A stretch of 64,000 nucleotides of DNA from Martinezella lusitana (lineage in GTDB: Bacteria > Pseudomonadota > Alphaproteobacteria > Rhizobiales > Rhizobiaceae). Every line of letters starts with the position of its first letter. Within the stretch, counting starts at the first letter, position 1. The notes beneath the pieces were generated by a model. It was not told the DNA's origin and did no database searches. It saw nothing but the letters and a program-made list of their open reading frames with translations. Below are positions 52,612 through 61,894 of the stretch, piece after piece. The translations under genes and the position numbers were made by a program. The DNA lies in the NCBI RefSeq assembly GCF_016901135.1, contig NZ_JAFEVL010000010.1:434001-498000 (forward strand), read 5' to 3'.

Positions 52612-54681
52612 TCACCGCCACATGCCGCGCATGCGCGCGCCAACATCGACGCGCACCTGTCGGGCCCGAATGGCGGCGGGGCTCTCCGCACGCGCCTGTG
52701 GCCAGCCGCAGACTTCGAAGAATTGCAGCAATGTCGCCGGGATGAAGCGTGTGCGCGAGGCAAAGACATGCTTGTCGCCCTGCGCATGCTGGCCGTGAAT
52801 GAAGAACCGTTGCGGGGTGACGAGATCGAGATTGTCCTTGGCCCGCGTCATCGCGACATAGAGCAGCCGTCGTTCCTCTTCGATCTCTGCGGATGAGCCG
52901 ACGGCGAGATCGGCGGGGATGCAGCCGTCGACGGCATTGAGGATGAAGACCTTCGTCCATTCCTGGCCCTTGGCCGAATGGATGGTCGACAGGATCAGAT
53001 AGTCCTCGTCGAGCAAAGGCACGCCCGCCTGGTCGCTGGTGGCGTCAGGTGGATCGAGGGTCAGCTCGGTCAGGAAACGTTCGCGCGAGCCATAGCCGGC
53101 GGCAATCTGCTCGAGCTGGATAAGGTCTGCCTGGCGTGTCGCGGCATCCTCGTGCGCCCGTTCCAGATGCGGCTCATACCATTGCCGCACCAGGCCGATT
53201 TCCGCCGGCCAACCGGCCTTGCCGCTCTTCACGTCTCGCATGGTCTCGACGAAGACAGTCCAATCTTCTCCCGTCCGGGGCGGCGACGGGAGCTCGGCAA
53301 GGGCCGCGATCGGATTGGCATCCTCGCCGATCTGGTCGAGCACGCGCTGCGCCGTGGAGGGGCCGACGCCGGGCAGAAGCTGCATCAGCCGGAAGCCGGC
53401 CACCCGGTCACGCGGGTTCTGGGCAAAACGCAGTGCGGCCAGCATGTCCTTGACGTGGGCGCTGTCGAGAAACTTCAGCCCGCCGAATTTGACGAAGGGG
53501 ATATTTCGGCGGGTAAGCTCCACTTCCAGCGGCCCGCTATGACTTGAGGTGCGGAAAAGCACGGCCTGCTGCTTGAGCCTGGCGCCGCCTTCGCGGTTTT
53601 CCAGCACCTGATCGGCGACGTAACGCGCCTGATCGCTTTCGTCGCGCACCGTCACAAGCCGAGGGCGTTCGACGCTCTGCCGTTCCGTGCGCAAGTTCTT
53701 GGTGAAGCGCTCCGAAGCAAGGTCGATCACGGCATTGGCGGCGGCGAGAATAGGCTGCGTCGAACGGTAGTTGCGGTCGAGCGTGACGATGTCGGCCGCA
53801 GGCGTGAAGGCTTTCGGAAAATCGAGGATGTTGCGCACCGTCGCCGCGCGGAAGGAATAGATCGACTGCGCATCGTCGCCGACGACCGTCAGACCGCGGC
53901 CGTCGGGCTTCAGTGCCAGCAGGATCGACGATTGCAGCCGGTTGGTATCCTGATATTCGTCGACGAGCACATGGTCGAAACGACCGCCGATATCCTCGGC
54001 GATCAGCGGCTCTTGCAGCATATGCGCCCAGTAGAGCAGCAGGTCGTCGTAATCGAGCACGTTCTGTGCTTGTTTGGCTTCGACATAGGCGGCGAAGAGA
54101 TCACGCAGCTGCTGTTCCCAGGTCGCGCACCACGGAAAGGAGTCGCGCAACATCTCTGCGAGCGGCGCTTCCGAATTGACGGAGCGTGAATAGATGGCAA
54201 GGCATGTCGCCTTGGTCGGAAAGCGGCTTTCGAGCTTGGAAAAACCAAGGTCGTGGCGCGCGAGGTTCATGAGGTCGGCGCTGTCTTCCCGGTCGTGGAT
54301 CGTGAAGGCCGGGTCGAGCCCGATCTGCTCGGCATAATCTCGTAAAAGCCGCGCGCCGATGCCGTGAAACGTGCCGCTCCAGGCGAGCGCATCGGCTGTA
54401 ACACCCGCATTGGCGCCGATCACTTCGCGGCAGATTCGCTCGACACGGCGGCCCATTTCGGCGGCGGCACGGCGTGAGAATGTCATCAGCAGGATCCGGC
54501 GCGGGTCCGCGCCCTTGACGATCAGATGCGCGACACGATGGGCAAGCGTATTCGTCTTGCCGGATCCGGCCCCGGCGATGACAAGCAGCGGCCCTGCGAC
54601 ATGGCCGTCGCCGGCCGTTGTGCCATGCTCCACCGCCAACCGCTGCTCCGGGTTCAGCTTTTCCAGATAGGCCGCGCTCAT
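52612..54681 (-). CDS. UvrD/Rep-type ATP-dependent DNA helicase
   Basis: 689-residue SF1A helicase. Walker A is GAGSGKTNTLAHRVAHLI, motif II is VLVDEYQDTNRLQ, motif III GDDAQSIYSFRAATV, motif IV LDRNYRSTQPIL and motif VI LLYVAMTRAKDNL. The first domain includes LNPEQRLAVEHG. It is shorter than UvrD (about 720) and lacks its long C-terminal tail. It translocates 3'-to-5' on single-stranded DNA. A GTTC-N7-GTTC LexA-type box lies 80-94 bases before the start, so it should be SOS-induced. Downstream is a repeat and the convergent mmsB gene. Confidence 0.93.
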   Translation of the reverse strand: MSAAYLEKLNPEQRLAVEHGTTAGDGHVAGPLLVIAGAGSGKTNTLAHRVAHLIVKGADPRRILLMTFSRRAAAEMGRRVERICREVIGANAGVTADALAWSGTFHGIGARLLRDYAEQIGLDPAFTIHDREDSADLMNLARHDLGFSKLESRFPTKATCLAIYSRSVNSEAPLAEMLRDSFPWCATWEQQLRDLFAAYVEAKQAQNVLDYDDLLLYWAHMLQEPLIAEDIGGRFDHVLVDEYQDTNRLQSSILLALKPDGRGLTVVGDDAQSIYSFRAATVRNILDFPKAFTPAADIVTLDRNYRSTQPILAAANAVIDLASERFTKNLRTERQSVERPRLVTVRDESDQARYVADQVLENREGGARLKQQAVLFRTSSHSGPLEVELTRRNIPFVKFGGLKFLDSAHVKDMLAALRFAQNPRDRVAGFRLMQLLPGVGPSTAQRVLDQIGEDANPIAALAELPSPPRTGEDWTVFVETMRDVKSGKAGWPAEIGLVRQWYEPHLERAHEDAATRQADLIQLEQIAAGYGSRERFLTELTLDPPDATSDQAGVPLLDEDYLILSTIHSAKGQEWTKVFILNAVDGCIPADLAVGSSAEIEEERRLLYVAMTRAKDNLDLVTPQRFFIHGQHAQGDKHVFASRTRFIPATLLQFFEVCGWPQARAESPAAIRARQVRVDVGARMRGMWR

Positions 54682-54760
54682 GAACTCTCCTGAATGCCTC
54701 GGATGAAGGGCGCGCCAGGCGCAAATCCGCGACGAATCGAATCGGCGAAATGATCCGGAC

Positions 54761-54775
54761 GTTCTATGAATGTTC
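54761..54775. promoter_or_regulatory. LexA (SOS) box, alphaproteobacterial type
   Basis: GTTC-TATGAAT-GTTC, an exact match to the GTTC-N7-GTTC direct repeat that LexA binds in Rhizobiales and Rhodobacter. It is placed to control the helicase gene (minus strand, start at 54681). Confidence 0.78.
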
Positions 54776-54958
54776 CGAATTGCCCAAGCCTGTCAAGATT
54801 TGTGGGATTCGCTTGGGGATGTGATCTTTTGCGCAAGAATCCTACCCAGATTTGGTCAGGCATGGCTCGAAAAGGACTATCCTCGTGCTTATGTATTGCT
54901 ATGGCGCAGCATTTTGAGTTTTGGGTTTCAGCAGTGCGTTGAGTAAAGGTTTCAGAAT

Positions 54959-55831
54959 ATGAACGAAACGATCGCCACTGGGCTGCATCTGCCTGGCGGA
55001 CTGGTGGCTTTGCCGGATGGGCGCATCGCGCTCGTTGAGATGGATCATACCCGCCGCTGTCTGAAGCTTTTCGACGCAAGCGGCGCGCACCGGGAAGTTT
55101 GTCGGATCGGTGGCCGTCCGACCGGGATTGCGATCGACGGCGATGGCTGCTTCTGGATAACCGACGGCCCGGAGCATTCTCTCGTCAAGCTCTCGCCGCA
55201 GGGCCGGGTGCTGCAGGTGATCGAAGGTGGCGCGGATGGCTCGTTTCTCCATCCGAACGATCTCGCTTTCGGGCCTGACGGCTTGCTCTACATGACCGAT
55301 TCGGGCATCCGCACCGCCGATCTGCTCGAAGGCGGCCATATTCATCCGGATTTCTTCAAGGCAGCCTACAATGGCTGCGTCTATCAGATCGATCCTGCCG
55401 AAGGCCGGGTCATCAGGGTCTTGGCCGCAGGCCTGCTCCTTGCCAATGGCATCGCCTTCGGCGCCGATGGGCTGCTCTATTACAGCGAGACCCTGACCGG
55501 AAAAATTCATCGGCAGATCGTCGGTGGGCGGCAGGAGATGTTCGCGCAGTCGATGACATCGCCCGCCGTCAACGCGTTGCGCGGGCCGGCCGGCATCGCT
55601 TTCGATCGCAGCGGCGTGCTCTATTGCGCCATGTACGGATTGGGCGAAATTTCACTTGTCGATACCGAGGGCAGGATGGCGGGCCATATCCGCACGAACG
55701 GCGCGCGACCTGGCAAGATTGCCTTTACTGTCGACGGCAAGCATTTGCTCGTCAGCGAGCAGGACAACGGTGCTGTGGAAAAGATAACGGCGCCGCGTCC
55801 CGGGCTGCCGTTGCATATACCGTCCATCTAG
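54959..55831 (+). CDS. SMP-30/gluconolactonase family protein
   Basis: 290-residue beta-propeller. The motif LHPNDLAFGPDGLLYMTDSG, then LLLANGIAFGADGLLYYSET and GPAGIAFDRSGVLYCAM, are repeated blades of the SMP-30/LRE family with metal-binding Asn and Asp. It probably hydrolyses a sugar lactone or another ester. It lacks a signal peptide. AAAGG is upstream of ATG 54959. No sugar-catabolism genes are adjacent, so the substrate is open. Confidence 0.84.
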   Translation: MNETIATGLHLPGGLVALPDGRIALVEMDHTRRCLKLFDASGAHREVCRIGGRPTGIAIDGDGCFWITDGPEHSLVKLSPQGRVLQVIEGGADGSFLHPNDLAFGPDGLLYMTDSGIRTADLLEGGHIHPDFFKAAYNGCVYQIDPAEGRVIRVLAAGLLLANGIAFGADGLLYYSETLTGKIHRQIVGGRQEMFAQSMTSPAVNALRGPAGIAFDRSGVLYCAMYGLGEISLVDTEGRMAGHIRTNGARPGKIAFTVDGKHLLVSEQDNGAVEKITAPRPGLPLHIPSI

Positions 55832-55906
55832 AGGCTCGATCTCCCGTCACATTGTAGTCATGAAGCGATGTAAGGAAAGTTGCCGAGGTCTGGTTGGGAG
55901 AACCAC

Positions 55907-56455
55907 ATGCTTATCACACATCACACAAATATTTTCGCGCGATCCGTCGCCGCAATCCTGCTTGGCGCAGTCCTTGTCGCCTCTCCTGCTCTCGCCAACA
56001 ACGGCAAGGGCGATGGCGCTGGCAACGGCAACGGCAATGGCAATGGCCATGCAAATAGCAAAAACGCCGACAATTCCGCTCAGAACGCATCGGCGAGCGA
56101 TCCTTCGACGTCAAAAGTCAAACCGGCGAATAGCCTTGGTGCTTTGAACGGCTTTATGCACGCCTCGCCCAAAGCTTTGGCACATGCCTCCGCCAAATCG
56201 GAAATCGGCAGGGTTGCTGTCGTTTATGGTGGCCTCCTGCAGAATTACCTGTCGCCGCAGCAGGGTAGCACGCCCCCGACGCTGGCACAGGTCGCGGCCG
56301 CCCTGTCCGCCGCCGCGAACAAGCCGTTGTCTACAGCGACCATTCAAGCCGTAAACGCCAAACTTGCCTCGACCAATCCGGCACTTGCGAAAGCGATCTC
56401 GGGCTATTCTGGCGGATCTCCGGCGCTTGCAGGTGCTATCCATAACGCAATTTAG
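55907..56455 (+). CDS. Gly/Asn-repeat secreted hypothetical protein
   Basis: 182 residues. The signal peptide is about 1-31 (ending ASPALAN). A low-complexity stretch with GNGNGNGNGH follows, encoded by repeated GGCAAC/GGCAAT hexamers at about 56021-56046, and then a Ser/Ala/Asn-rich linker. The C-terminal part (about 80-182) is Ala-rich and helical (LAQVAAALSAAANKPLS). GGGAG stands six bases before ATG 55907. No family recognised. It may be an extracellular or periplasmic structural protein. Confidence 0.72.
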   Translation: MLITHHTNIFARSVAAILLGAVLVASPALANNGKGDGAGNGNGNGNGHANSKNADNSAQNASASDPSTSKVKPANSLGALNGFMHASPKALAHASAKSEIGRVAVVYGGLLQNYLSPQQGSTPPTLAQVAAALSAAANKPLSTATIQAVNAKLASTNPALAKAISGYSGGSPALAGAIHNAI

Positions 56456-56849
56456 TGCCAGTTAGCGCCAGATCGGCCCGCCGGTTCGCAGGAGCCGACG
56501 GGCCGCTTACATATCCACCGTCGATATGATCGCTGAAGCAGCTCTCGTGCCCGCGAAAGTATGTCCGTCATCGACCGGGCTTCTCCGGAAAAGACCTAGC
56601 AGAAATCGGGCGTATCGTTGTTCGCAACCGGCGTTGCGGCCTGCTTGCAGAAACGGTCTTTCACTCCCGCCCTGTCTTCGTCGCCCGTCGCCATCATGAT
56701 AATGAGACGTGCCTTTGCGGGCTGGCGGTTTTTGGCGGGTATGGGCTTGGATAGAGCCACCGAGTGCTAGAGGGGGTTCCAGTGTCCAGTGTGAACGCCG
56801 GTGGACATGCCCGGAGGCCGGGCATGTCCCGTTCCAATCGCGCTACCGC
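56456..56849. other. Intergenic region between hypothetical gene and secDF
   Basis: 394 bases. It holds a hairpin near 56472-56501 (GGCCCG/CGGGCC arms) after the secreted-protein gene and a very strong 27-bp palindrome at 56803-56829 after secDF. A 54-codon minus-strand frame at 56596-56760 (ending VANNDTPDFC) lacks a ribosome site; it is not called as a gene. Confidence 0.5.
56803..56829 (-). terminator. Strong hairpin downstream of secDF
   Basis: Perfect 12-bp arms GGACATGCCCGG / CCGGGCATGTCC with a 3-base loop, beginning 21 bases after the secDF stop. No T tract follows, so it may act by stalling or by protecting the 3' end rather than as a standard terminator. Confidence 0.5.
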
Positions 56850-59408
56850 TTATTCCGCGGCGGGGATCTGCTTGTTGCCCTTGCTCGACTTGCCGTCTGC
56901 CGGTACCGCGTCATTGGCAACCGGCTTGGCATGGCGACGGCGCCAGTCGCCGAGGAACAGCAGGATCGGTGCTGCGATGAAGATCGACGAGGCGCCGGCG
57001 ACAAGTATGCCGAACACCATCGGGATCGCGAAGCTGGAGACGGCGCTACCGCCCCAGATCGCCATCGGCACCAGCGCCAGGAAGGCGGTGGCGTTGGTAT
57101 AGAGGCTTCGCGCCAGGGTCTCGTTGATCGATTTGTCGATAATCTCGCGCAGCGGCATCGACTTGTAGAGCCGCATGTTTTCACGCATGCGGTCATAGAC
57201 CACGACCTTGTCGTTCACCGAATATCCCACAAGCGTCAGGATCGCGGCGATGGCCGTCAGGTTGAAATCGAGGCCGGTGATCGCGAAGAAGCCGATCGCC
57301 TTGGTGACGTCGAGTACCAGCGTGACGATGGCGCCGACCGCGAACGGCCATTCGAACCGCACCCAGATGTAGACGAGCATCGCCAGGCTGGCGATCACGA
57401 CCGACAGGATGCCGGCCCAGGCAAGCTCGCCCGAGACCTTCGGACCGATGACATCGGTGCCTTCAATGGTCGCGGCTGGGTCGATCTTGGTGATTTCTGC
57501 CTTGAGCTTGGTCACCGCTGCTGTCTGTGCCTCTTCGCCGCCGTCCTGGCGCTGGGCGCGGACAAGGATGCTGTTGTTGTCGCCGAAAGACTGCAGTGCG
57601 ATTTCGCCGAGGCCGAGTGTGTTCAGGCCCTCGCGGAACGTCGACAAATCGGCCGCGTCCTTGGTCTTGACCGACATCTGGATGCCGCCGCGGAAATCGA
57701 CGCCGTAGTTGAGGCCTGGATGGATGAACAGTACCACCGAGGCGATCGACAGGATCGCTGAGACGGTGACGCCAAAGAAGCGGGCCTTCATGAAGTGAAT
57801 ATGCTTGTCATAGGGGCTAAAGGGGATCAGCGGCCTGATGTTGAGCACCTTCAGCTTGCGGCGACGGGTGATGGCGATCATCACGACGCGCACGAAGGCG
57901 ACGGAGGTGAACATCGAGATAATGAGGCCGAGACCCATGGTCACGGCAAAGCCGCGAACCGGGCCGGAGCCAAAGTAGAATAGGATCGCAGCCGCGATCA
58001 GGGCCGTCATGTTGCCGTCGATAATCGTCGAATAGGCCTTCCTGAAGCCGTTATCGATGGCGGCGAAGGCACCGCGGCCCTTGCGGGTTTCTTCGCGGAT
58101 ACGCTCGTTGATGAGAACGTTGGCATCAACCGCAAGGCCGATACCGAGGACGATGCCGGCGATGCCGGGCAGCGTCAGCGTGGCGCCGACCAGCGTCAGG
58201 GCCGAGAAGGTCAGAATCGTGTGAATGAGCAGTGCAACATTCGCGAGGATCCCCCAGGCGCCGTAGAGCACGAAGATGAAGGCGGCAACCAAGACGAAGC
58301 CCACCAGGCCGCTATAGATGCCCTTCTGGATCGCATCGGCGCCGAGGTCGGCGCCGACGGTGCGTTCTTCGATGACGGTCAGCTTGGCCGGAAGCGCACC
58401 GGCGCGCAGCAGGGCTGCCAGCGTGGTGGCGCTGTCGGCGGTGAAGTTGCCGGAGATCTGGCCCGAACCGCCAGTGATCGGCTCACGGATATTCGGCGCG
58501 CTCAGCACCTTGTTGTCGAGCACGATGGCGAAAGGCTTGCCGACGTTTTCGCGGGTGATTTCGGCAAAGCGATTGGCACCGGCGCTGTCGAAACGGAAGG
58601 TGACGAGCGGCTCATGCGTGTTCGGGTCGAAGCTGACGCGGGCGTCCGTCAAGCGGTCACCGGAAAGCTCGATACGGTCGAGGACCGGATAGCTGTTGCC
58701 CTGGTCGTCCTTGAGAATGGTAACGCCTGGGCCGGGATTGTTCGGGTCGACATTGTCGGCAAGCAGGTGGAAGGACATCTTCGCGGTCGAGCCGAGAAGC
58801 TCGCGCAGGCGTGACGGGTCCTGTGCGCCCGGAAGCTGCACGAGAACGCGGTTCGGGCCGACACGCTGGATGGTCGGTTCGGCAACGCCCACCTGGTCGA
58901 CGCGCTTGCGGATGACTTCAAGGCTCTGCTGGACGGCGGAATCGACATTGCTGGCGATGCCGGCCTGCGAGAAGGACATGGTGATCGTGCCGCCATTCGG
59001 CGCGATCGTCAGGTCGGACTGGCCGGCGGAGAGGCCTGAGGTGACCGTGTTGGCAAGCGTCTGCAACTGCGTCACCGCATCGCCGCTCTGCGAGGGATCG
59101 GTGAGCGTTACGACGACCTGGTTGCCGTTGCGGACAATCGAGCGGGTCTGGATGTTCTTGTCGCGCAGCACGCGGCGCGAATCCTGCTGCAGCGATTGCA
59201 GCCGGCCATTGGTCAGGTCCTTCTCGTCGACTTCGAGGACGAGATAGGAACCGCCGCGAAGGTCGAGGCCGAGCGGTACCTGGCTATGCGGCAGCCAGTT
59301 TGGGATTTTGCTGAGAGCGGACTGCGGAAGGACGTTCGGCAAGGCAACGAGAAAGCCAAGCACGATGATCACCGAGTAGAGTGCCACCAGCCATGGTGAA
59401 GTGCGCAT
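56850..59408 (-). CDS. secDF: Protein translocase subunit SecDF (fused)
   Basis: 852 residues with both SecD and SecF in one chain. SecD: first helix at about 9-28, then a long periplasmic region (LGLDLRGGSYLVLEVD; VVVTLTDPSQ; RVGPNRVLVQLPGAQDPSRLRELLG) and five helices with ANVLINERIREE. SecF starts near 530 and contains GVDFRGGIQMSV and SVNDKVVVYDRMREN. It couples the proton gradient to late steps of protein export with SecYEG. AAGGA lies before ATG 59408. It is preceded by a short membrane-protein gene on the same strand. Confidence 0.96.
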   Translation of the reverse strand: MRTSPWLVALYSVIIVLGFLVALPNVLPQSALSKIPNWLPHSQVPLGLDLRGGSYLVLEVDEKDLTNGRLQSLQQDSRRVLRDKNIQTRSIVRNGNQVVVTLTDPSQSGDAVTQLQTLANTVTSGLSAGQSDLTIAPNGGTITMSFSQAGIASNVDSAVQQSLEVIRKRVDQVGVAEPTIQRVGPNRVLVQLPGAQDPSRLRELLGSTAKMSFHLLADNVDPNNPGPGVTILKDDQGNSYPVLDRIELSGDRLTDARVSFDPNTHEPLVTFRFDSAGANRFAEITRENVGKPFAIVLDNKVLSAPNIREPITGGSGQISGNFTADSATTLAALLRAGALPAKLTVIEERTVGADLGADAIQKGIYSGLVGFVLVAAFIFVLYGAWGILANVALLIHTILTFSALTLVGATLTLPGIAGIVLGIGLAVDANVLINERIREETRKGRGAFAAIDNGFRKAYSTIIDGNMTALIAAAILFYFGSGPVRGFAVTMGLGLIISMFTSVAFVRVVMIAITRRRKLKVLNIRPLIPFSPYDKHIHFMKARFFGVTVSAILSIASVVLFIHPGLNYGVDFRGGIQMSVKTKDAADLSTFREGLNTLGLGEIALQSFGDNNSILVRAQRQDGGEEAQTAAVTKLKAEITKIDPAATIEGTDVIGPKVSGELAWAGILSVVIASLAMLVYIWVRFEWPFAVGAIVTLVLDVTKAIGFFAITGLDFNLTAIAAILTLVGYSVNDKVVVYDRMRENMRLYKSMPLREIIDKSINETLARSLYTNATAFLALVPMAIWGGSAVSSFAIPMVFGILVAGASSIFIAAPILLFLGDWRRRHAKPVANDAVPADGKSSKGNKQIPAAE

Positions 59409-59506
59409 GGGTATTATCCTTGGAAATACGCTGATGCCGGCGGCTGAGCCGCTGGCGGACGTAGGTCATGTCATGTCGGGGATGCGCCGACGGGCGCGTT
59501 AACCGG

Positions 59507-59926
59507 TCAGACGAGGCCGGCCGGCGGAGCGCGGGCGAGATAGGCGCGAAACGCAAAGATTTCAGGCTGCGTGACGTCGCTGCGTTCACGCGGCTGCCAG
59601 GGGTCGATGAAAAGTCTGAATGATGGAGTGGCCGCGAGCGTTATCGGCCCGATATCATGCCAGGTGGCTTTCGGCAGCGCCGTGCGGTCGGCGACGACGA
59701 TGCCGCGAACCGGGTCCCGCAGGGAAAGATAAAGCGGCTGATTGTCCTTGCCGGAGGAAAGCGCCTCCGCGTCCGACCGCGCAGCAAGATTGATGCCGCC
59801 GCCAAGCGCCAGCCCGAGATAAGCGAAGAAGGCGAGGAACAGCGAGGCGATCACGCGCGCTCCGGCGCGGTGCGTCCTGTTGTCCTTATCTTCGCTGTCG
59901 GCGACGCCGAATTCGAGCGGGTTCAA
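59507..59926 (-). CDS. Small membrane-anchored hypothetical protein
   Basis: 139 residues. A charged N-terminus (about 1-25), one helix RVIASLFLAFFAYLGLALGGG at about 24-45, and a periplasmic tail with DPVRGIVVADRTALPKATWHDIGP and DPWQPRERSDVTQPEIFAF. No family recognised. It lies 15 bases after the Kef-type antiporter gene and 98 bases before secDF on the same strand, so all three may be one transcript. Confidence 0.6.
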   Translation of the reverse strand: MNPLEFGVADSEDKDNRTHRAGARVIASLFLAFFAYLGLALGGGINLAARSDAEALSSGKDNQPLYLSLRDPVRGIVVADRTALPKATWHDIGPITLAATPSFRLFIDPWQPRERSDVTQPEIFAFRAYLARAPPAGLV

Positions 59927-59941
59927 CGGTAAAAGATGCCT

Positions 59942-61801
59942 TCATTCCTTTGCCGGCGCGGGCTCCGGCGGTTCGGTCATGATATCAGGACGCTCTGCGT
60001 CTTCATAGTGCGGCCTGTCATGATGCACTTGCGCGAGCCGGTCAACCATGCCAAGCGCGATTTCTCGCTCTCCCATGATGACGGTATCGGCGCCGTATTG
60101 CTTCAGCACGTCGATCTCGATGTCGGAATGCGCCCGCGCGACGATCAGCAGCGGAGGGTTGATCGCCCGAGCCTGCTCGGCGATGCTGCAGGCTTCGAAT
60201 GCGTTGGGAATGGCGATGACCAGGCTGCGGGCTGCGGCGATATTGGCATATCCCAGCACCAGCGCCGAGGCGGCGTTGCCGTAGATCGCCTCGATTCCCG
60301 CCTGCTTGAGCTCGCCGATCCGCTTTTCGGAATCCTCGATGACGACAAAGGGCGTAGCGGACGATTTCAGATTCTCGCCGACGATGCTGCCGACCCGGCC
60401 ATAGCCGATCAGCACGGCGTGACCGGTCATGGTGACCGTGCGCAACTCTTCATCCACTTCGGCGGCAGCTGTCTGTTCGGCAGGAATGGGCGACGGCTCG
60501 ACGGTCGCCGCCTTATCGGCCTGCACTGCCGGCTGCTCTCCGCTTTCGGGTGTCTCGCCGCCCTGCCGCCTGGTGTCCAGCATCTTGCGCAACCAGTCGC
60601 AGGCGATGAAGACAAGAGGGTTGAGGATGATCGAGATGATCGCGCCGCCGAGAATGAGGTCGCGACCTTCGCTCGGCAGCAGGCCGAGTTCGACGCCGAG
60701 GGCGGCGAGGATGAAGGAGAATTCGCCGATCTGCGCCAGACTGGCGGAGATGATCAATGCCGTACTCATCGGCTTGCGGAAGGCGAGCACGATAACGAAG
60801 GAGGCGACCGATTTGCCGATGACGATGATGAACACTGTCGCGAGCAACGGCAGCGGATTGTCGATCAGGATATTGGGGTCGAACAGCATGCCGACGGAAA
60901 CGAAGAAGAGCACGGCGAAGGCATCGCGCAGCGGCAGGCTTTCCTGCGCGGCCCTGTGGCTGAGCTCGCTTTCCGAAAGGATCATGCCGGCGAAGAAGGC
61001 GCCGAGCGCCAGCGAGACGCCGAAGAGCTTTGCGGCGCCAAAGGCGACACCGAGCGCAATGGCGAGGACGCCGAGGCGGAAAAGTTCGCGCGAGCCGGTG
61101 TGAGCGATGCGGTGGAGGATCCAGGGAATGACCCGCCGTCCGACAACCAGCATCAGGCCGACGAAGGCCGCGACCTTGAGCAACGTCACCCCGATGATGC
61201 CGGTGATGCCGAGATCGAGGCCGAGCAGGCGGCTCAAGCCGGCCGACAGCGGCTCGACGCTGCCGTGGCCGTCGCCGGAAATGCTGGCCGCGGCCGGGAT
61301 GAGCACGAGAGCCAGAACCATTGCCAGGTCTTCGACGATCAGCCATCCGACTGCGATCTTGCCCCGCTCGGTCTCGACCAGCCGCCGCTCCTGCAGGGCT
61401 TTCAGAAGCACGACCGTCGACGCGACAGAAAGCGCAAGGCCGAACACCAGGCTGCCGCCGAGCGGCCATCCCATCAGCGTGCCAAGGCCCCAGCCGAGCA
61501 GGGTGGCAAAGCCGATCTGGACGATTGCGCCGGGAACGGCGATGCCGCGCACCGACAGGAGATCCTTCAGCGAGAAATGCAGGCCGACGCCGAACATCAG
61601 AAGGATGACGCCGATTTCCGCCAGTTCCGGTGCGAGGTTCTGATCGGCAACGAACCCCGGCGTATGCGGGCCGGCCAGCACGCCGGCGATAAGATATCCC
61701 ACCAGCGGCGGCAGTTTGAAGCGATTGGCGATGGCGCCGAGGATGAATGCCAGGACAAGGCCTATGACGATGGTCGAAATCAAAGGTGTGTCATGTGGCA
61801 T
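59942..61801 (-). CDS. CPA2-type cation:proton antiporter (Kef/YbaL-like) with RCK domain
   Basis: 619 residues. The antiporter part with about 12 helices is at about 1-390 (LAPELAEIGVILLMFGVGLHFS; GWLIVEDLAMVLAL; ALGAFFAGMILSESELSHRA). A TrkA-N/RCK nucleotide-binding domain begins near 475 (VLIGYGRVGSIVGENL). Such proteins move K+ or Na+ out in exchange for H+ and respond to NAD or glutathione signals. The linker at about 400-470 is Pro/Ala-rich. It is divergent from a small XRE regulator. Confidence 0.9.
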   Translation of the reverse strand: MPHDTPLISTIVIGLVLAFILGAIANRFKLPPLVGYLIAGVLAGPHTPGFVADQNLAPELAEIGVILLMFGVGLHFSLKDLLSVRGIAVPGAIVQIGFATLLGWGLGTLMGWPLGGSLVFGLALSVASTVVLLKALQERRLVETERGKIAVGWLIVEDLAMVLALVLIPAAASISGDGHGSVEPLSAGLSRLLGLDLGITGIIGVTLLKVAAFVGLMLVVGRRVIPWILHRIAHTGSRELFRLGVLAIALGVAFGAAKLFGVSLALGAFFAGMILSESELSHRAAQESLPLRDAFAVLFFVSVGMLFDPNILIDNPLPLLATVFIIVIGKSVASFVIVLAFRKPMSTALIISASLAQIGEFSFILAALGVELGLLPSEGRDLILGGAIISIILNPLVFIACDWLRKMLDTRRQGGETPESGEQPAVQADKAATVEPSPIPAEQTAAAEVDEELRTVTMTGHAVLIGYGRVGSIVGENLKSSATPFVVIEDSEKRIGELKQAGIEAIYGNAASALVLGYANIAAARSLVIAIPNAFEACSIAEQARAINPPLLIVARAHSDIEIDVLKQYGADTVIMGEREIALGMVDRLAQVHHDRPHYEDAERPDIMTEPPEPAPAKE

Positions 61802-61860
61802 TGTCGTCTCCTCGATGCTGGAAATCCCGTATAATTATGCTATAATTTGGTTTATGTTGA

Positions 61861-61873
61861 CCAATATGGTTGG
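61861..61873. promoter_or_regulatory. Possible operator in the antiporter/XRE spacer
   Basis: A short inverted repeat CCAA-TATGG-TTGG, next to TATAATTATGCTATAATT, which could hold promoters for both genes. Confidence 0.25.
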
Positions 61874-61894
61874 TTTTTGATTGTGAATCAAGGC

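Noticed and set aside
56596..56760. 54-codon minus-strand frame ending VANNDTPDFC
   Set aside because: Looks somewhat protein-like but has GTG as its only full-length start, no ribosome site and no known family; may be a gene remnant.
59936..61834. 632-codon plus-strand frame opposite the Kef-type antiporter
   Set aside because: Shadow frame, strongly biased to Asp/Arg/Gln; the antisense antiporter has clear family motifs.
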